Positions 48,838 to 60,437 of a stretch of 64,000 nt of DNA are shown here, piece by piece. Positions within the stretch are counted from its first letter, which is position 1, and every line of letters starts with the position of its first letter. This stretch comes from Nemania diffusa (lineage: Eukaryota; Ascomycota; Sordariomycetes; Xylariales; Xylariaceae): NCBI GenBank assembly GCA_038501195.1, contig JBBPUQ010000008.1, positions 3,730,501-3,794,500 on the forward strand. Direction: 5' to 3'. A program made the position numbers and the translations under genes. The notes below the pieces were generated by a model that saw only the letters and a list, made by a program, of their open reading frames with translations, was not told where the DNA came from and searched no databases.

Positions 48838-49559
48838 TCATGCATCTCGACTCACGCCTGCTTCCTGCTCCTGCTCCTGCTCCTCCTCCTCTCTTCTCTT
48901 CGACCAGAATCCCTTGCCATAGCTGACAAGTATCTCGGCCCCCTTGGCAATGCCATTGGCACCAGCCTTCGCCGGGGCATTCTTTCCTGCTGGCAGGACA
49001 AACACGGCCACTACAACCTCTAGCATTAGTCATAGCATCCCATAGGCCTTGCCGTCGTAGTCTCTGGCAGTAACTCACTACATTGTTGACCGCTCCGCAT
49101 ATCCCAGCACTGCCTGAACTCGGCATTGGGCCGTTCGTGAACGCCTCGGTAATCATTGACAAATCGTGCCTCGTTCCCGGCCTTGTCGGCATCCACAGCG
49201 ACCCCCGACTCCCTGTTCAACCAGAGGTCATAGTCCGACTTGTCGTGTGCGAGACTATGGGGCGGGAGTGACGAGTGAGCAACGCCGTAGTAAGGTAGAA
49301 TCAAAGTGCCCGGTTCAAGATGCCTCGCCGCGAAGAGCCCTGCTTGGCCATTCGCCGGATGAGAGGCGTCATTGATAGGGATTATCTTCACTAGAGAGCA
49401 AGGCCCTCGGGGGAAATTAGATGGTATGGTTGCAGCGAGGTCGGGTGGGCGGACTCGGAGAGATTCGCGCTGCGTCTTAGTGAGATGGGGTGCGAATGAA
49501 GGTTGTGAGAGATACGGGACAGATGATGGCCAATTCTTGGGTGTCACATCTTTACCCAT
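48838..49559 (-). CDS. Small SET-domain protein (putative lysine methyltransferase-like)
   Basis: Exons 49079-49559 and 48838-49019 join to about 220 residues. The sequence fits a stand-alone SET domain: the N-terminal part GLFAARHLEPGTLILPYYG resembles the SET-I start, NEARFVNDYRGV matches the conserved N-x-x-[ND] core near the SAM site, and the C-terminus VVAVFVLPAGK...GAEILVSYGKGFW matches the closing GEELxxxYG motif. Such proteins transfer methyl groups from S-adenosylmethionine to lysines of histones or other proteins. The start MGKDVTPKNWP is preferred; a Met 14 codons upstream is in frame. The end is uncertain. It either stops after a Glu/Gln-rich run (48838), or a GTGAGT donor at 48855 joins an exon at 48580-48795 that ends in PPMPINKVKSWGK, for 286 residues in total. 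Target unknown. Confidence 0.75.
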
Positions 49560-50370
49560 TCTGAACAAGTAGACTACCGGGTACTGGATATACGATGGCA
49601 AGTATTTGACACCTTAGAATAAAAATTGGCATAGCCCCTCTTAGAGATTGTCTTGGAGTTCAAAATGATGTGAGAGACAGTTGGAGACGAAGGTCTTGGC
49701 GGAGTTCACTAAGAAAAAAAAGACTGACTAACGTACTAGTAAACAGCAAATGTGACTACGTGTATATATAAATGAAGCTTTTTTAAGAATGGTCACTCGT
49801 CTAATTTTTCAGTATCTTGTGCTTCTAAATTTCAGGTTATCTAGCCATTTAGAGCTGATGCAGCAAGTAAACAGGTGGTGGTATTACTTGTCGGACCGGC
49901 AATGCTCCCTAGATAGAACACCGAGGGGTCAAGTTCTCCTTTCACTTGTTCATTTAAAGTTTGATATATTAAACATTTATTAAAATATTGCTTGCAGATG
50001 TTCTGATGCTGTCGGGTGCTGCGTCTCTAAGGCTCTGGCGGCGTCCCTTTGGAAGGTTGTGAAGAAAAATAGACCCGCGTTTATATGATATATCAACCCA
50101 ATAGGTACTTGCCTTTTGATTCTGCCCTGGATATTATAAGTCGTCAAGGTTGTTATAAATATTTCATCTTTAAAAGATCCCGGCGCGTGGTGGGGTTAAA
50201 ATTGTATGATCCAAGAGGAGAGGCTCTGTAGCAAGATAACACTAGAGAAAGGGACAGAAAAGGGCATAGAGAAGGGGATAGAGAAGGGGACAGAGAAGGG
50301 AATATAGAAGGGGAGGACAAGGAAGTGGCTCTAATCTAGGCAGTTAGCTCTATAGCTCCATCCTTCTAAC
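49560..50370. other. Intergenic region with purine-rich minisatellite
   Basis: Upstream of the SET gene and downstream of the acidic hypothetical gene. No gene seen. Contains the minisatellite at 50243-50314. Confidence 0.55.
50243..50314. repeat. Purine-rich minisatellite, about 14-base unit (AGAGAAGGGGATA-like)
   Basis: About five imperfect units differing in their last bases (GACA, CATA, GATA, GACA, ATATA). They lie about 60 bases beyond the stop codon of the small acidic gene. Confidence 0.8.
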
Positions 50371-50961
50371 TTACTCAAACGAAAAATGTATCTTATCACT
50401 CTCAAGCGTGATGCTCTTCAGGTTCTGCATCCTCAACATACCTACGAGCGCGGGCTGGAGAATACTAACCATCCAAGCCGGAGGCGATTCCCGAGCAGAC
50501 GCCACAGGCACATCTTGAGCTACTCCCCTCCCATAGTCGATAACCATGTCAACTTCCTCTGACGAGGGGAACACAAGCGTAGCGTATTTGCCAGCCAGCA
50601 GATCGCCAACGCCTTGAGCATCCGGCATGATCACGTCAACATCATCCTGTCGCTTCGGGCCCTCGATACTAGGGGTGTTAGTATCGCCACTGTCATCTCT
50701 AGGACCAGACATAGGGTTAACAGAGTTCATGTCTTCAGCGTCCTCGTCCTCGTCCTCGTAGGCAGGCATTGACACGTCTGAATCGGGCTTATCACTCACA
50801 TTGTCCTTAGAGCTCTGAATTAAGTTGTCGAAAAACAGCTCCAAACTTTCCGTCTCGGCACAAGCAGATGGTGCGTTAAGATCGGGGCTGGGCTTTGTTG
50901 TGTCTTGGTCATGGCTGTCTACGAGCAGCGGGGTGGTAAAGGTGAAGGGATTCGGATCCAT
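50371..50961 (-). CDS. Hypothetical acidic protein, 196 residues
   Basis: A single uninterrupted frame from MDPNPFTFTTP to KIHFSFE. I do not recognise it. The middle (about residues 50-85) is very acidic, with a DEDEDAEDMN run; Pro and Ser are frequent and there is no membrane segment or signal peptide. The C-terminus (about 155-196) could form an amphipathic helix (WMVSILQPALVGMLRMQNL). It may be a lone gene or the last exon of a larger gene whose upstream exons were not found. Short same-strand frames at 50987-51437 could be related but share no clear frame or splice joins. The codon range looks normal for the window. Moderate to low confidence that it is a real gene. Confidence 0.45.
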   Translation of the reverse strand: MDPNPFTFTTPLLVDSHDQDTTKPSPDLNAPSACAETESLELFFDNLIQSSKDNVSDKPDSDVSMPAYEDEDEDAEDMNSVNPMSGPRDDSGDTNTPSIEGPKRQDDVDVIMPDAQGVGDLLAGKYATLVFPSSEEVDMVIDYGRGVAQDVPVASARESPPAWMVSILQPALVGMLRMQNLKSITLESDKIHFSFE

Positions 50962-51907
50962 TGGGGTGTCTCACGCAATTATAATGCTATATAGCACTTG
51001 TGTCTAGATGAAGACCAGGGGGGGGATATATGGCCCGATTCTCACTTGAGAGGCTGCAACGCAAACGTGATCCGGCGAGAGGACTGGCAGACAGTTCCAG
51101 GTTGTGCAATACAGGTAGGAATAGCTGTATGTTGTACTTAGCTTTGCTACCGATGAAATGAAAGCCCCCTTCTTTCACATGAGAGGGACATAGCGTCACC
51201 TTTATCTCCCTTGATGGGGCCAATCCCGCCGAGAATTAATCAGGATGTTTCTCAGGGGCTGAATGCCATTGTTTCCTTCAATAAAGGGACGTGGGAGACA
51301 AAGCTTGGATTCCTGCTGAGAACAACAATAGGACTTTCAGAAATGCCCTCTAAGTCCTCGAGGCATGTGAGTTTAAACAAAAGATAATGCTCAATTCCGG
51401 TCCCCTCATCACTAGACGCGAGCAACCAGGGCAACATGTGCTATCCATTTACATATTCGTGACGATGTCCTTAGCTACCTAGTCGAGTAGTTAGGACAAC
51501 AATAACCCTCAGAAGAGTTACTATGAAGCTATAAAGAGGCATGCACACTATGCATGGTCAGATCATAGTCACAATGAGATTAGCTGAAGTCCTCAGTCCC
51601 CTACGCCGCTAGTTCATCACCATCAATAGCCAACAATCACTACGCTAGGGAGCAGACTTGGGATTCTAACGAGCAGCTTTTCATTACTTCCTTGCTTGCT
51701 AGTAATACATACTGTATATGTAGACATGTTTCCACAGCATACCGGACCGCTGCTAACCCGAACAAGCTTTGCCTTAGGATTGGCAGACTCGCGTAACGTG
51801 ATGGCTCATTTTATAACATGGCCAGGTCATACTAACGCCGCTCGTATGATTAATATTAAATTGATGCCAAATTTTCCATCATTACATTTCCTCAATCAGA
51901 CAGATCG
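50962..51907. other. Intergenic region with two short same-strand frames
   Basis: Minus-strand frames of 61 and 78 codons (51252-51437, 50987-51223) have Leu-rich stretches but no family I can name. They could be remnants of an F-box/Leu-rich-repeat-like gene or chance frames. Confidence 0.35.
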
Positions 51908-54189
51908 TTATGACCTGCCCTTTCTCATCTTACGCCTGTTCTTCTTCTTACTAGAGGAGGATCTGTCTCCGTCGGATGGGGTCCCTGGTGTCCGGCTCTG
52001 GTCTATGTCGTCATTTTCAGATCCCGAGGAGCTGTTGGCCTCGAGGACCACTTTCCGTATGCCACCAGCTTCTACGATGTTTTCCGTGATGCTACCGCTC
52101 CGAACATGCCCCCTTCGGCGCACAAGCGGTTCTGCCCCTCCGCTTTCTGTGGGTGACTGGTTGTCTTCGCTGCTGGACGTCACTTGTTTCGTTCGTGACG
52201 TCTGGTTTTCTTTACCTGGCTGTCGGCTGTCGTCCACAGTGACTATCGTAGGCTTGCGTAGATCCCCTCCCTCAGAATTGGGAGATCCATATTGGCTACG
52301 ATGTAAAGCCTGTACTCCATCCTTGGCGGTTAGCTGAGGCCGTAGCAGAGCTGTGAACTCGTTTGCTATGCTCTCTGAATCTTCTGGGATGATTTCTATA
52401 GATCCAGACATTGGCTGGACTATCGGGGTGGCGTTCGGGCCTGGTTTAATCTTCACCGCCGAGACCCGAGTACTCTTTGGATTTGATGCCGGGTTAGAAG
52501 GGCCAAGGTTCTTGAATTGGTCCCTCATATCCTCGAGGTTTGCCTTGACCGGAACTGTAGTGTGCACAGTTTTGCCATTTTGGTCGGCAGAAGCTTTCCT
52601 CATGAGCAAGGTCGTCGTCTTGGGGCTCTGTGATAGCGTCTCTGGTCTTCCGCTGAGAGACGAGGTTCGTTTATGTTGACTGGGCGGATCACCTACCCCC
52701 TCCCCTTCTTCGTCGGCTAAGTCAACGAGCACGCCATCTCTAACTGCCGTGTCCTTGACCATTAAATCTCTCCGCTGCGCACGGGCATGGGGCCCCGGGT
52801 GGGCACGGCGGATAGCCCTATGTACATCAACATAGACATCAGACTCATCGATAATCTCCCTGGGGAGTACCCCGTTAGTACTCTAAGTCAAGTAGTTGGG
52901 TCGAGGGCGACTTACTCTCCAATAAGCTCTTCTATGACATCTTCTAGAGTCACAACACCTAGGGCACCATGATCCTCGCCAGGGAACTCGGATATGAGTA
53001 CCATGTGGGACTTTCCTTCCTGAAAGAAATTGATGATGTCCAGACAGCTGGTCTCGGGGCGCGTCTCGGGTAGGGTGGCAAGGGCAAAGTCCTTGACACG
53101 TTTGCCATCCTCGGGGTCGTAGGTGATGAGAATCTTGACGAGGAGCATGCCGACGAAATTGGTGGGATTGCCACTCTGGTGTATAGGAATTCGGGAATAG
53201 CCAGCGTCGAGGATCTGATCGATCGTCTTCTCGTCCAAGATGGAGTCCTCGGACATGACAAACACGTCGTTCATTGGTGTCATAACCTCCTCAACAGCCT
53301 TGCGCTTTAGATCCAGGACAGCGGTTATTATGGTAACCTCGTCTTGATTCAACCTCTCATCGACCTCGCCGAGAGTCTTGTGCAGAGTGACGAGGGTTTT
53401 GAGGCCGCTTTTCTTGTAAATGGTGCCGTGATCTTCGCCGAGAAGCCAGTCGAGAAGCTTCGCGGTAGGCCAGGCTACGGGGGCCATGACGTACATTAGA
53501 AGCAAGACGGGCTTTGACATGTAGCCACCAATCTGAAGCCCATACCGAACACAGAGGGACTGGGGGATGATCTCGCCGAAGATGACTAGATGGGAGGCGA
53601 AGCGCAATTAGCAATGGTAAACGTAGAAGAGGTTATGTTCAATGGGCAGTAGGCAATGAGCAATTCTTCACCCGAGGGCGATGAGCAGAGGGGGGTCAGA
53701 AGAGGAGCGAGTAGAGAAGCGGAGGAGAGGCGAACCAATCAAGACAGTGCTCCCGACGACAGCAGCTACGCCACCGCCGAAGCACCTGTCTAGAACGACA
53801 GGGAGGGACTCGTTCACGATGACATTGGACAAGAGCAAGGTGACGAGTACCCAGTGCTTGCCGCGGTTGAGCAGGTGGTGGACACGGCTAGCATTCTTAT
53901 GCTGGGGCTCTTCGCGGTCGTGGGAGATGACTCGGAGGTAGATGTCGTCCTGGCCCATGAGGGCGATGGTCAAGCCGGCGAAGGCGCCGCCGAGCAGCAC
54001 GAGGACCATGGACACGACATAGAGCACCCATAGCGCGCTGCCCTCGGCCTCGGGGACGTTGTCATGGTGGTCGCGGGGTCGGACGGTTGGGGTGGTCGGG
54101 GCAGCGGCGGCGAGGCCGGCGAACAGGGCCCTAGATAAGCCTATGACAGCTGTGCGAGCTTGAAGCAGATGGCCATTCTGGCGATGCAT
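51908..54189 (-). CDS. CNNM/Mam3-type membrane protein with DUF21 and CBS domains
   Basis: Metal-homeostasis membrane protein of the CNNM/CorC/Mam3 family, in yeast a vacuolar protein linked to manganese and other divalent metals. Exons 53736-54189, 52916-53585 and 51908-52859 give 691 residues. A signal-like N-terminus is followed by the DUF21 transmembrane domain, with [57 protein letters not shown] and [20 protein letters not shown]; the Asn/Glu and GEIIPQ positions are those conserved in the family. A CBS pair follows (about 280-420), from [20 protein letters not shown] to [19 protein letters not shown]. The last 250 residues are Ser/Pro-rich, disordered and end in a strongly basic [13 protein letters not shown] tail. 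Introns are short (52860-52915 is 56 bases). The ion moved or sensed cannot be told from sequence. Confidence 0.92.
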
Positions 54190-54914
54190 TGGCGTGAGGG
54201 TGCAGCAAGCAGCTTGGATAACCTCGCCCGCAAACGGACTGCAGAAGGTGATAGGACTTATGTCGTCGGGTTTAGTTCAATTGACGTGTTGGAATATTTT
54301 GAAGCAAGTAGAGTAAAGAATAGTGCGCAACCCACGTACATAAGGATGCGTACAGAGTATAGAGAGTTGTTTATGAGCAGCTGAGCTATCTCTAATGCAT
54401 GGGTAGAGAGAGAGCGGATTGGTGAGAGACGAGAACGCAGACCACAAAACAGCACCTATACCTAATGCATGCAAGTCTGGGGGGGCGATGCTTTGTGGGT
54501 CTTGAGAGGTAGGTTCATTAAGGTTATACCTATCCTGTGCCGAGTTGCGCCGATTCCAGCTGACCTAGGTGGGTAGTATGCTACCTAATGTTGCTTCCCG
54601 AGGACGGAGGTGCCTACCTTGGGTCCCTAACCTAACCTGCACTAATACTACCTTATTACTTCTATGACGTCTGCTACGCTAAGTAGGTACATGTAGGTAG
54701 GTCAGGTGCTTAGGCTGGTAAGTAAGTAAGCCCTGTAGGTATGCATAGGAATGTATACAGTTAGGTAATCTCGAACCCAGCTTAAATCATCTCTTATCGG
54801 AGCCTATTATTTTCAATCCTGCCTGAATGCACCTTAATGAGGCATTTCTAGATTTTGTAGTAGTAAGTTCGGCCAGGCCAGGCCAGGTCAGGTCAGGCGA
54901 TACATACAAATCTC
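54190..54914. other. Intergenic region, no gene seen
   Basis: Promoter side of the CNNM gene and 3' side of the lactonase gene. Contains TAGGTA/TACCT repeats at about 54560-54770 and a GGCCA/GGTCA pentamer repeat at 54871-54897. Confidence 0.6.
54871..54897. repeat. (GGCCA/GGTCA)n pentamer repeat
   Basis: Five pentamer units, directly after the lactonase stop codon in its 3' flank. Confidence 0.75.
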
Positions 54915-56133
54915 CTAGTCGTACCAAATGGCATTCATCCCGAAGCCGGGCTCGGGGATGCGGCACCTCGCGACGCGCGCGAGGAACTCGTCCTTCCACC
55001 GGTAGACCTCGACCCAGCCCTCCTGGTCGTCGGTGATGGCGAGCCACTCGTCGCTCCAGTCGCACGGCGCCACCGCGTTGCTGTGCCCGCCGCTCGTCGG
55101 CGTCGCGCTGAGGCTGATCTGCGCCTCGATCGACCCGCAGTCCCGCAGCCGGAACGCCGCCATGTAGCCCTGCAGGTCGAAGCTGTTGGCCCGGCTCGTC
55201 GCGAACAGGTACCGCCCCGACCGATCCAGCGCGCACACGTCGCTGCGGTACATGGTGTCATGCTGCGGGATCCCCGGCGGGATCAGCGGGTACGCGTGGT
55301 GCGTGTACACCGGCAGGTGAGTCGCCGGGTCGATGACATACTCGCAGAGCCTGTTGCCCGCCTCCATCAGCGCGTACAGGTACTGGCCTGACGGGTGCAT
55401 CGCCACCCAGCGCGGGTGGTCCTTGGCATCCGGCGCGTCTACGCTGCCTACGAGTGTCACCTCGCCCGATGGCGCCTTCTTGTGCACCCAGAGCTTGTTT
55501 GCCTTGAGGTCTGCCGAGTACAGGTACGTTTCTGTCGGATCGAACACCATGCCGTGGATCCCCGTATCCGGCTGGTAGGGGAAGTTCTGGACGTTGTCGG
55601 CTAGTGCGCCCGACGCGGCCACCGAGAAGACGGAGCCATGGCCTGCGTGCGAGTAGAAGGGGTTGCAGTAGACGGCGTAAGGGGGCTGTTTCGCCGCGAG
55701 GAGGAAGATGGCGCGTGTATTGGTCGTAGCTAGGCTCGCTTGCGCTTAAGTCGGGCATCTTCACGTTAGACAGTAGCTACGCATGAGATGCACTGGGGGT
55801 GAAACGACATCATGTCGGCTTACGGTCGTGGTTCATTGGATGTGAGGCTTCATGTATGATTTCTGTCGGGCTCTTGACGGAAAAGCTAGACCATTTCTTC
55901 ATGGCCGCGCCGTATATGTTCTTCTTGGCATGCTAGGAGGAGGCAACGTGTAAGTAATAAACTTCAACCGGAGACTCTAGGCTTACATCGAAGGTCATCC
56001 ACGAGATGGGCTCGTCGTGGGGGATCTCTGTCCGTTTGACCAATTCTAGCGTCAACTTCTCGTCGTCGAAGGCGACGGTGAATATGGCGCCCGGCGGCGT
56101 CCAAGTCCCTATCATCAAGTGATGAAGCGGCAT
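54915..56133 (-). CDS. Carboxy-cis,cis-muconate cyclase-type lactonase (seven-bladed propeller)
   Basis: Member of the fungal 3-carboxy-cis,cis-muconate lactonizing enzyme / 6-phosphogluconolactonase-like beta-propeller family. In fungi this enzyme cyclises carboxymuconate in the beta-ketoadipate pathway. Exons 55987-56133, 55824-55932 and 54915-55729 give 356 residues, normal for the family. Recognisable parts: HHLMIGTWTPPGAIFTVAFD at the N-terminus, EPISWMTFDV, the propeller strands TGIHGMVFDPTETYLYSAD, HPRWVAMHPSGQYLYALME, TMYRSDVCALDRSGRYLFAT, and the end GWVEVYRWKDEF...GFGMNAIWYD. No signal peptide, so probably cytosolic. The start MPLHHLM is preferred because the family begins this way; a longer in-frame start exists upstream. 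It is transcribed away from the intradiol dioxygenase gene, sharing a 1.4 kb promoter region, which supports a role in aromatic catabolism. Confidence 0.9.
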
Positions 56134-57571
56134 TCTGGAGTGCGTGTGTAGAGGCTGCGCGAAACCTTTCCTGATTAGAGATGACACTCGCAGCATGCAG
56201 CCAAACTACCCGGTCTCGTGGGACAAATGGGTAAGATAATGCAAGGCGTCCTTCCTCTTCGATACTCTGTAAAACGAACCACTGAGGATAATTACCTACA
56301 GTAGGTACGCTAAAAAGTGGCAAACCACGCAGCAGGGAGCCGACGCAAGGGGTCGGTTCATGCGCTCGGTGTTCCTAATTCTCACCCTCGCTGCTTTCCG
56401 ATAGCTTCGGGGAAAGTTCAATTATGACGGCTTCTCCAACGGCAGCGAGGGGTAATGTTTTATCGAACTTATTTATCCCCGCACCAGGCCGAACGAACAA
56501 CGACATAGCTGGCGAATGATATTGTCGCAATTGATCGTGGACCAGGGCTTGGAGCTATCGAAGCTACCCATGCTATCTATATCCATGTATCCAGCCCATG
56601 CTAGCTGACACGCTAGGTTTGGGGTTGGTAGGGATGAACAAAACCAGATCCGGCTATGGGGAATAAGAGCCTCTAATAAGTCGGTTCGGCACCAGCGGCG
56701 GTAGATGGCATGTCTGGGTGCGCGCTGCTGCGGGTCAATCCAGGAGCCACGCTAGCTACTTGTAAGCGGATAGAACAAACGGTAGCTAGCATGGCGAAAT
56801 CTGGTTCCGACACGCTTGCTGCCACTCTACCGGATCTCTTGCCGGGTAAACACTTTTCATGTCGACTCTCCCAGTCAGTAGCAAAGAACACCGGTGGTAA
56901 CTCTGACAGTGATCCACGAGGGAGGCTCTCACAGTGTGTCCCGTGGACAAGACCCCTGGATCACCACAACGGCCTTTATTTTTACCTCTCGCTTGGTCTC
57001 GATTGCTCTCGAGTCTGGACTGTGTCCCCGTCAGCTTATTCCCTTTGATCCAATTGGTCTGTACTCGGGCCAGAAAGCATGTCTCCCTCATCAAAGTACC
57101 GTTGCCTAATCCGGGTTGGAGGGTGGAAAGCATGTGAGATGACTCGCGCAAATCCAATAGGATAGGGTTCCTACTAAGGGTCATATTTATCCCGCAAAGA
57201 ACCATCGCCCGCTGCATGCTACGGGCGCGACTCCGTGAGATCCTGCCGATCCACCATCAAAGGCATGGATAATGGCGGGGTTAGCTATTGTTCTACTAAT
57301 CGACTAATCTACTTGCCAGTTATAGCAAATTGGTTCGTGGGGGGGGGGGGCGGCTAACGGCTGACTGGCGAATAAAGAATAGGGCAATAGATAAATAAAG
57401 AAGTCCCATGTCTGCTGTGTATTTGTTTGTCTTGTTCTCGCTTTATTTATTATTTATTACTACCATTATTACTGTTACCCTCGGCATCAACTACTCAACT
57501 ACTGTCGTCGCCTATCCCGCTCCCTATAACCGCATCTTCACAAGCGATATCTTACCCGGCCGGATTTTACG
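56134..57571. promoter_or_regulatory. Divergent promoter region of lactonase and dioxygenase genes
   Basis: 1.4 kb between two start codons facing away from each other, with no gene inside that I can support. It includes a poly-G run at about 57340-57350 and a pyrimidine-rich leader before the dioxygenase. Specific operators were not identified. Confidence 0.6.
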
Positions 57572-58664
57572 ATGGCACCACCAGAGACCAACGGCGTATC
57601 GAGCGCCACGCAGGCTCCTCAACCTTCGAGATTCGATCCCACGTTTACTCAGCATGTTCTCGACACAATGGGTCCCAACGTAACACCTCGCAATCGACAA
57701 GTTCTTGGCGCCTTAATACGGCATCTCCACGACTTCTCTCGCGAGGTCGAGCTGACCATTGAGGAGTGGATGTCTGCTGTTCACTTCGTCAACGATGTTG
57801 GCCGCATCTACGCTGAATCGAATAAGACCAGAAACGAGTCTCACCGTATATCCGATATTCTTGGCCTCGAGAGGTAAGTATCGTTTACATACTCATATGA
57901 TGGCCACCTAAAGCCACTAGGCCGGACAAATCTGGCTAACCAATGATTAGCCTCGTGGACGAGATTGCCCACAAGATCATCTCGGACACAGACGTGGACC
58001 CTACATCCTCGGCCATTCTAGGGCCCTTTTGGTCCCCAAACGCGCCCTTCCGCGAGAACGGAGGCACCATCATCCAGGACGCGGCTCCCAACGGCCGCGT
58101 GTGTCTGATGCACGGCGTCATCAGCGACCTAGTCACCGGCAAGCCCATCCCTAATGCCGTCTTTGACATCTGGCAGGCCTCGTCCAACGGCAAATACGAC
58201 TTCCAGGACCCGGACAACCAGACCCCCAACAACCTCCGGGGCAAGTTCCGCGCCGACGAGAACGGCAAGTACTGGTTCTACTGCTACCACCCCACGGCGT
58301 ACTCGCTGCCCACGGACGGCCCTTCCTACCAGCTGCTCCAGATGATGGACCGCCACCCCATGCGTCCCGCTCACATCCACATCATGGTATGTTGTTCGCT
58401 GGTGCCACTAGCCGCTGACCCTTGAGACGATTTCCTCGCCTCACGATGCTAACGGTCTCCCAGGTGACACACGCCGAATACAAGGGCTGCACTACACAGC
58501 TATACCCCAAAGACGACCCTTGGCTAGCCACCGACACCGTCTTCGCAGTCAAGGACGACCTCGTCGTTGACTTCAAGCCGCTAGAGGGCGACGACAAGGC
58601 CGCGCTGGAGCTCGAGTACAACGTCATCCTGGCGCCCAAGGACTACAAGGGTAAGGTGTTCTGA
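57572..58664 (+). CDS. Intradiol ring-cleavage dioxygenase (catechol/hydroxyquinol 1,2-dioxygenase)
   Basis: Non-haem Fe(III) dioxygenase that opens catechol-type rings between the two hydroxyls to give muconates. Exons 57572-57873, 57951-58386 and 58464-58664 give 312 residues. The N-terminal helical dimerisation part contains [20 protein letters not shown] and [14 protein letters not shown], as in catechol and hydroxyquinol enzymes rather than protocatechuate enzymes. The core has [17 protein letters not shown], then the first Tyr ligand in [25 protein letters not shown], the second Tyr ligand in AYSLPTDGP, and both His ligands in [11 protein letters not shown], which spans the second intron. 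All four iron ligands are present, so it should be active. No signal peptide, so intracellular. The partner gene on the other strand encodes a muconate-cyclase-type lactonase. Catechol versus hydroxyquinol preference cannot be decided. Confidence 0.93.
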
Positions 58665-60437
58665 AGCAACGAAAAAAAAAACGTCGGGGATATTAGTGAA
58701 GTAACCAATTCGGCTGTGAAGGCTTAACACAACCAAAGGCCAAATTATGAGAGTGTTATACGTTTAGGCGATTATTTGGTCGTACTAGGGGGTCAGATTT
58801 TGCAAGTCGCAAGGCTTCTCTTCGGGAGGGGTACAGATGGATGGACACCGTTGAGTACATATGTTCTGTTTTTGGCGTCCTTGGCATTCTGTATTTTTAC
58901 AACAGGCATTATCGGCGTACTACTTCGAGTTTCGGGCATAGATTTATGAACATATTTATCATCCGTGACCGCTTAGTCAGTCTCTCGGGAGTAGTCTCAG
59001 GAATGGATTGAGTCGGGTTGCCGGATTTCTACACTCACTACAGACATCCATACACTGCTCGAGCCGTTCCCAAGACCCTAATAGAAGGCCTAGCCTAGTA
59101 TAGGTTGGGTTTCTTGATTCTCTCCATCCACGGCTCCCATATTTTTCCCTCGGAGCTTTAGAAATGTCAGTTCCATGGGAACGTTCATGTGGCGAGTGAA
59201 GATGTAAGGTAGTTTCCAATATAGCGAGAGCAGGTGATAGTCAAGAGTGACTTGGCTAGGGATCTCTGTATCACCGTGTGTGAGGTTATGGTAGGTGGTC
59301 GGCTTTATTGTATAATTGTAGTCAGTATGGTATAATACACCGTATGTGTGATGGAAAGGTAAAGAGAATATCTACCACCATAACGACCAGCGCCGTAAAC
59401 CGTAAAAACTCCTTAATCGATTACCTCATCTAACAAGGAGTCTACGTCTTCTTCTTACTGCCAAGCAAACCGCGAAGCACGTCAAACACGTACGGTAGGT
59501 ATAGGCATAAGTATCGTAACTCGCCGCCTCAAATATTTAGCCCACCTACTACGGTTATTCTAGACAAACTGCTACTATGAACAAGGAGCAGGGATTGCGC
59601 AGCGGGGAGATGCATTAATCTTCCATCAGGGTATGATTGATGATCGGCAGTGGGAAGAGCCCGTAACAGCGCCAAGATCCGCGGACGCGTGCCCGCTCGC
59701 TACGGAAAACCTTGTGCGGATCATGCCGGGGAGAAGAGCACTGCAAGGAGAACGAGTCCTGTTAGTTTTCTAACTTGGATAGGTATGTCCTTATTCTACC
59801 TTGCCGCGTCTACTGACTTTGCTTGATCTGGTCCTTGCTGATTAAGAAAACGATTGCTCTCAAGTCGTAAATTCGATTGATATTTAAAATCGTCGAGTCA
59901 TGCATGAGAAGGTTCAGGGGCTGGATTCGCCTACATACAAATTTCATATGATAACTTTTATTCAGTAGCTAAAGGATCTAAGGCCGTAAAATGTATTCGA
60001 GTGTGAATGCACAACTCGCTATATCAAACACAAGTAGAGAGTCGCTCGCTAAGAGATATATAGATGCGTACCCCGACAATGCAGTAAAGACAGTAATTGT
60101 ATTATCCTCTAACCAAACCCATCTTGTAAAACATCAAACACCCAGTTATGATGTAGATAGATGATGTTGTTTATTCATTGTTCATTGAGCTACTAGTTGT
60201 TCCTAGGTAGAGCTGGGGGTGAGTAAGTAAGTAAAAAAAGACCTTTCAACAGGCCCCTCGCTCGTGTTCTTGTTCGTCGGCATTAGAGCCTTCTAGGCTA
60301 CTCCGATGATATCTGCTCTGCTAATATGTACGTGGCCACCGTCGTGGACGACCTGGTGCAGAGCATGTCTACCTCTACGGTCTTTAACGGATCGGGCCAC
60401 GGCCCTAGGTAAGTGTGACAGAACAAAGTCTATCCAT
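58665..60437. other. Intergenic region, no gene seen
   Basis: 3' flanks of the dioxygenase and of the ZIP gene (tail to tail). An A9 run at 58671-58682 directly follows the dioxygenase stop. No coding frame or RNA gene supported. Confidence 0.55.
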
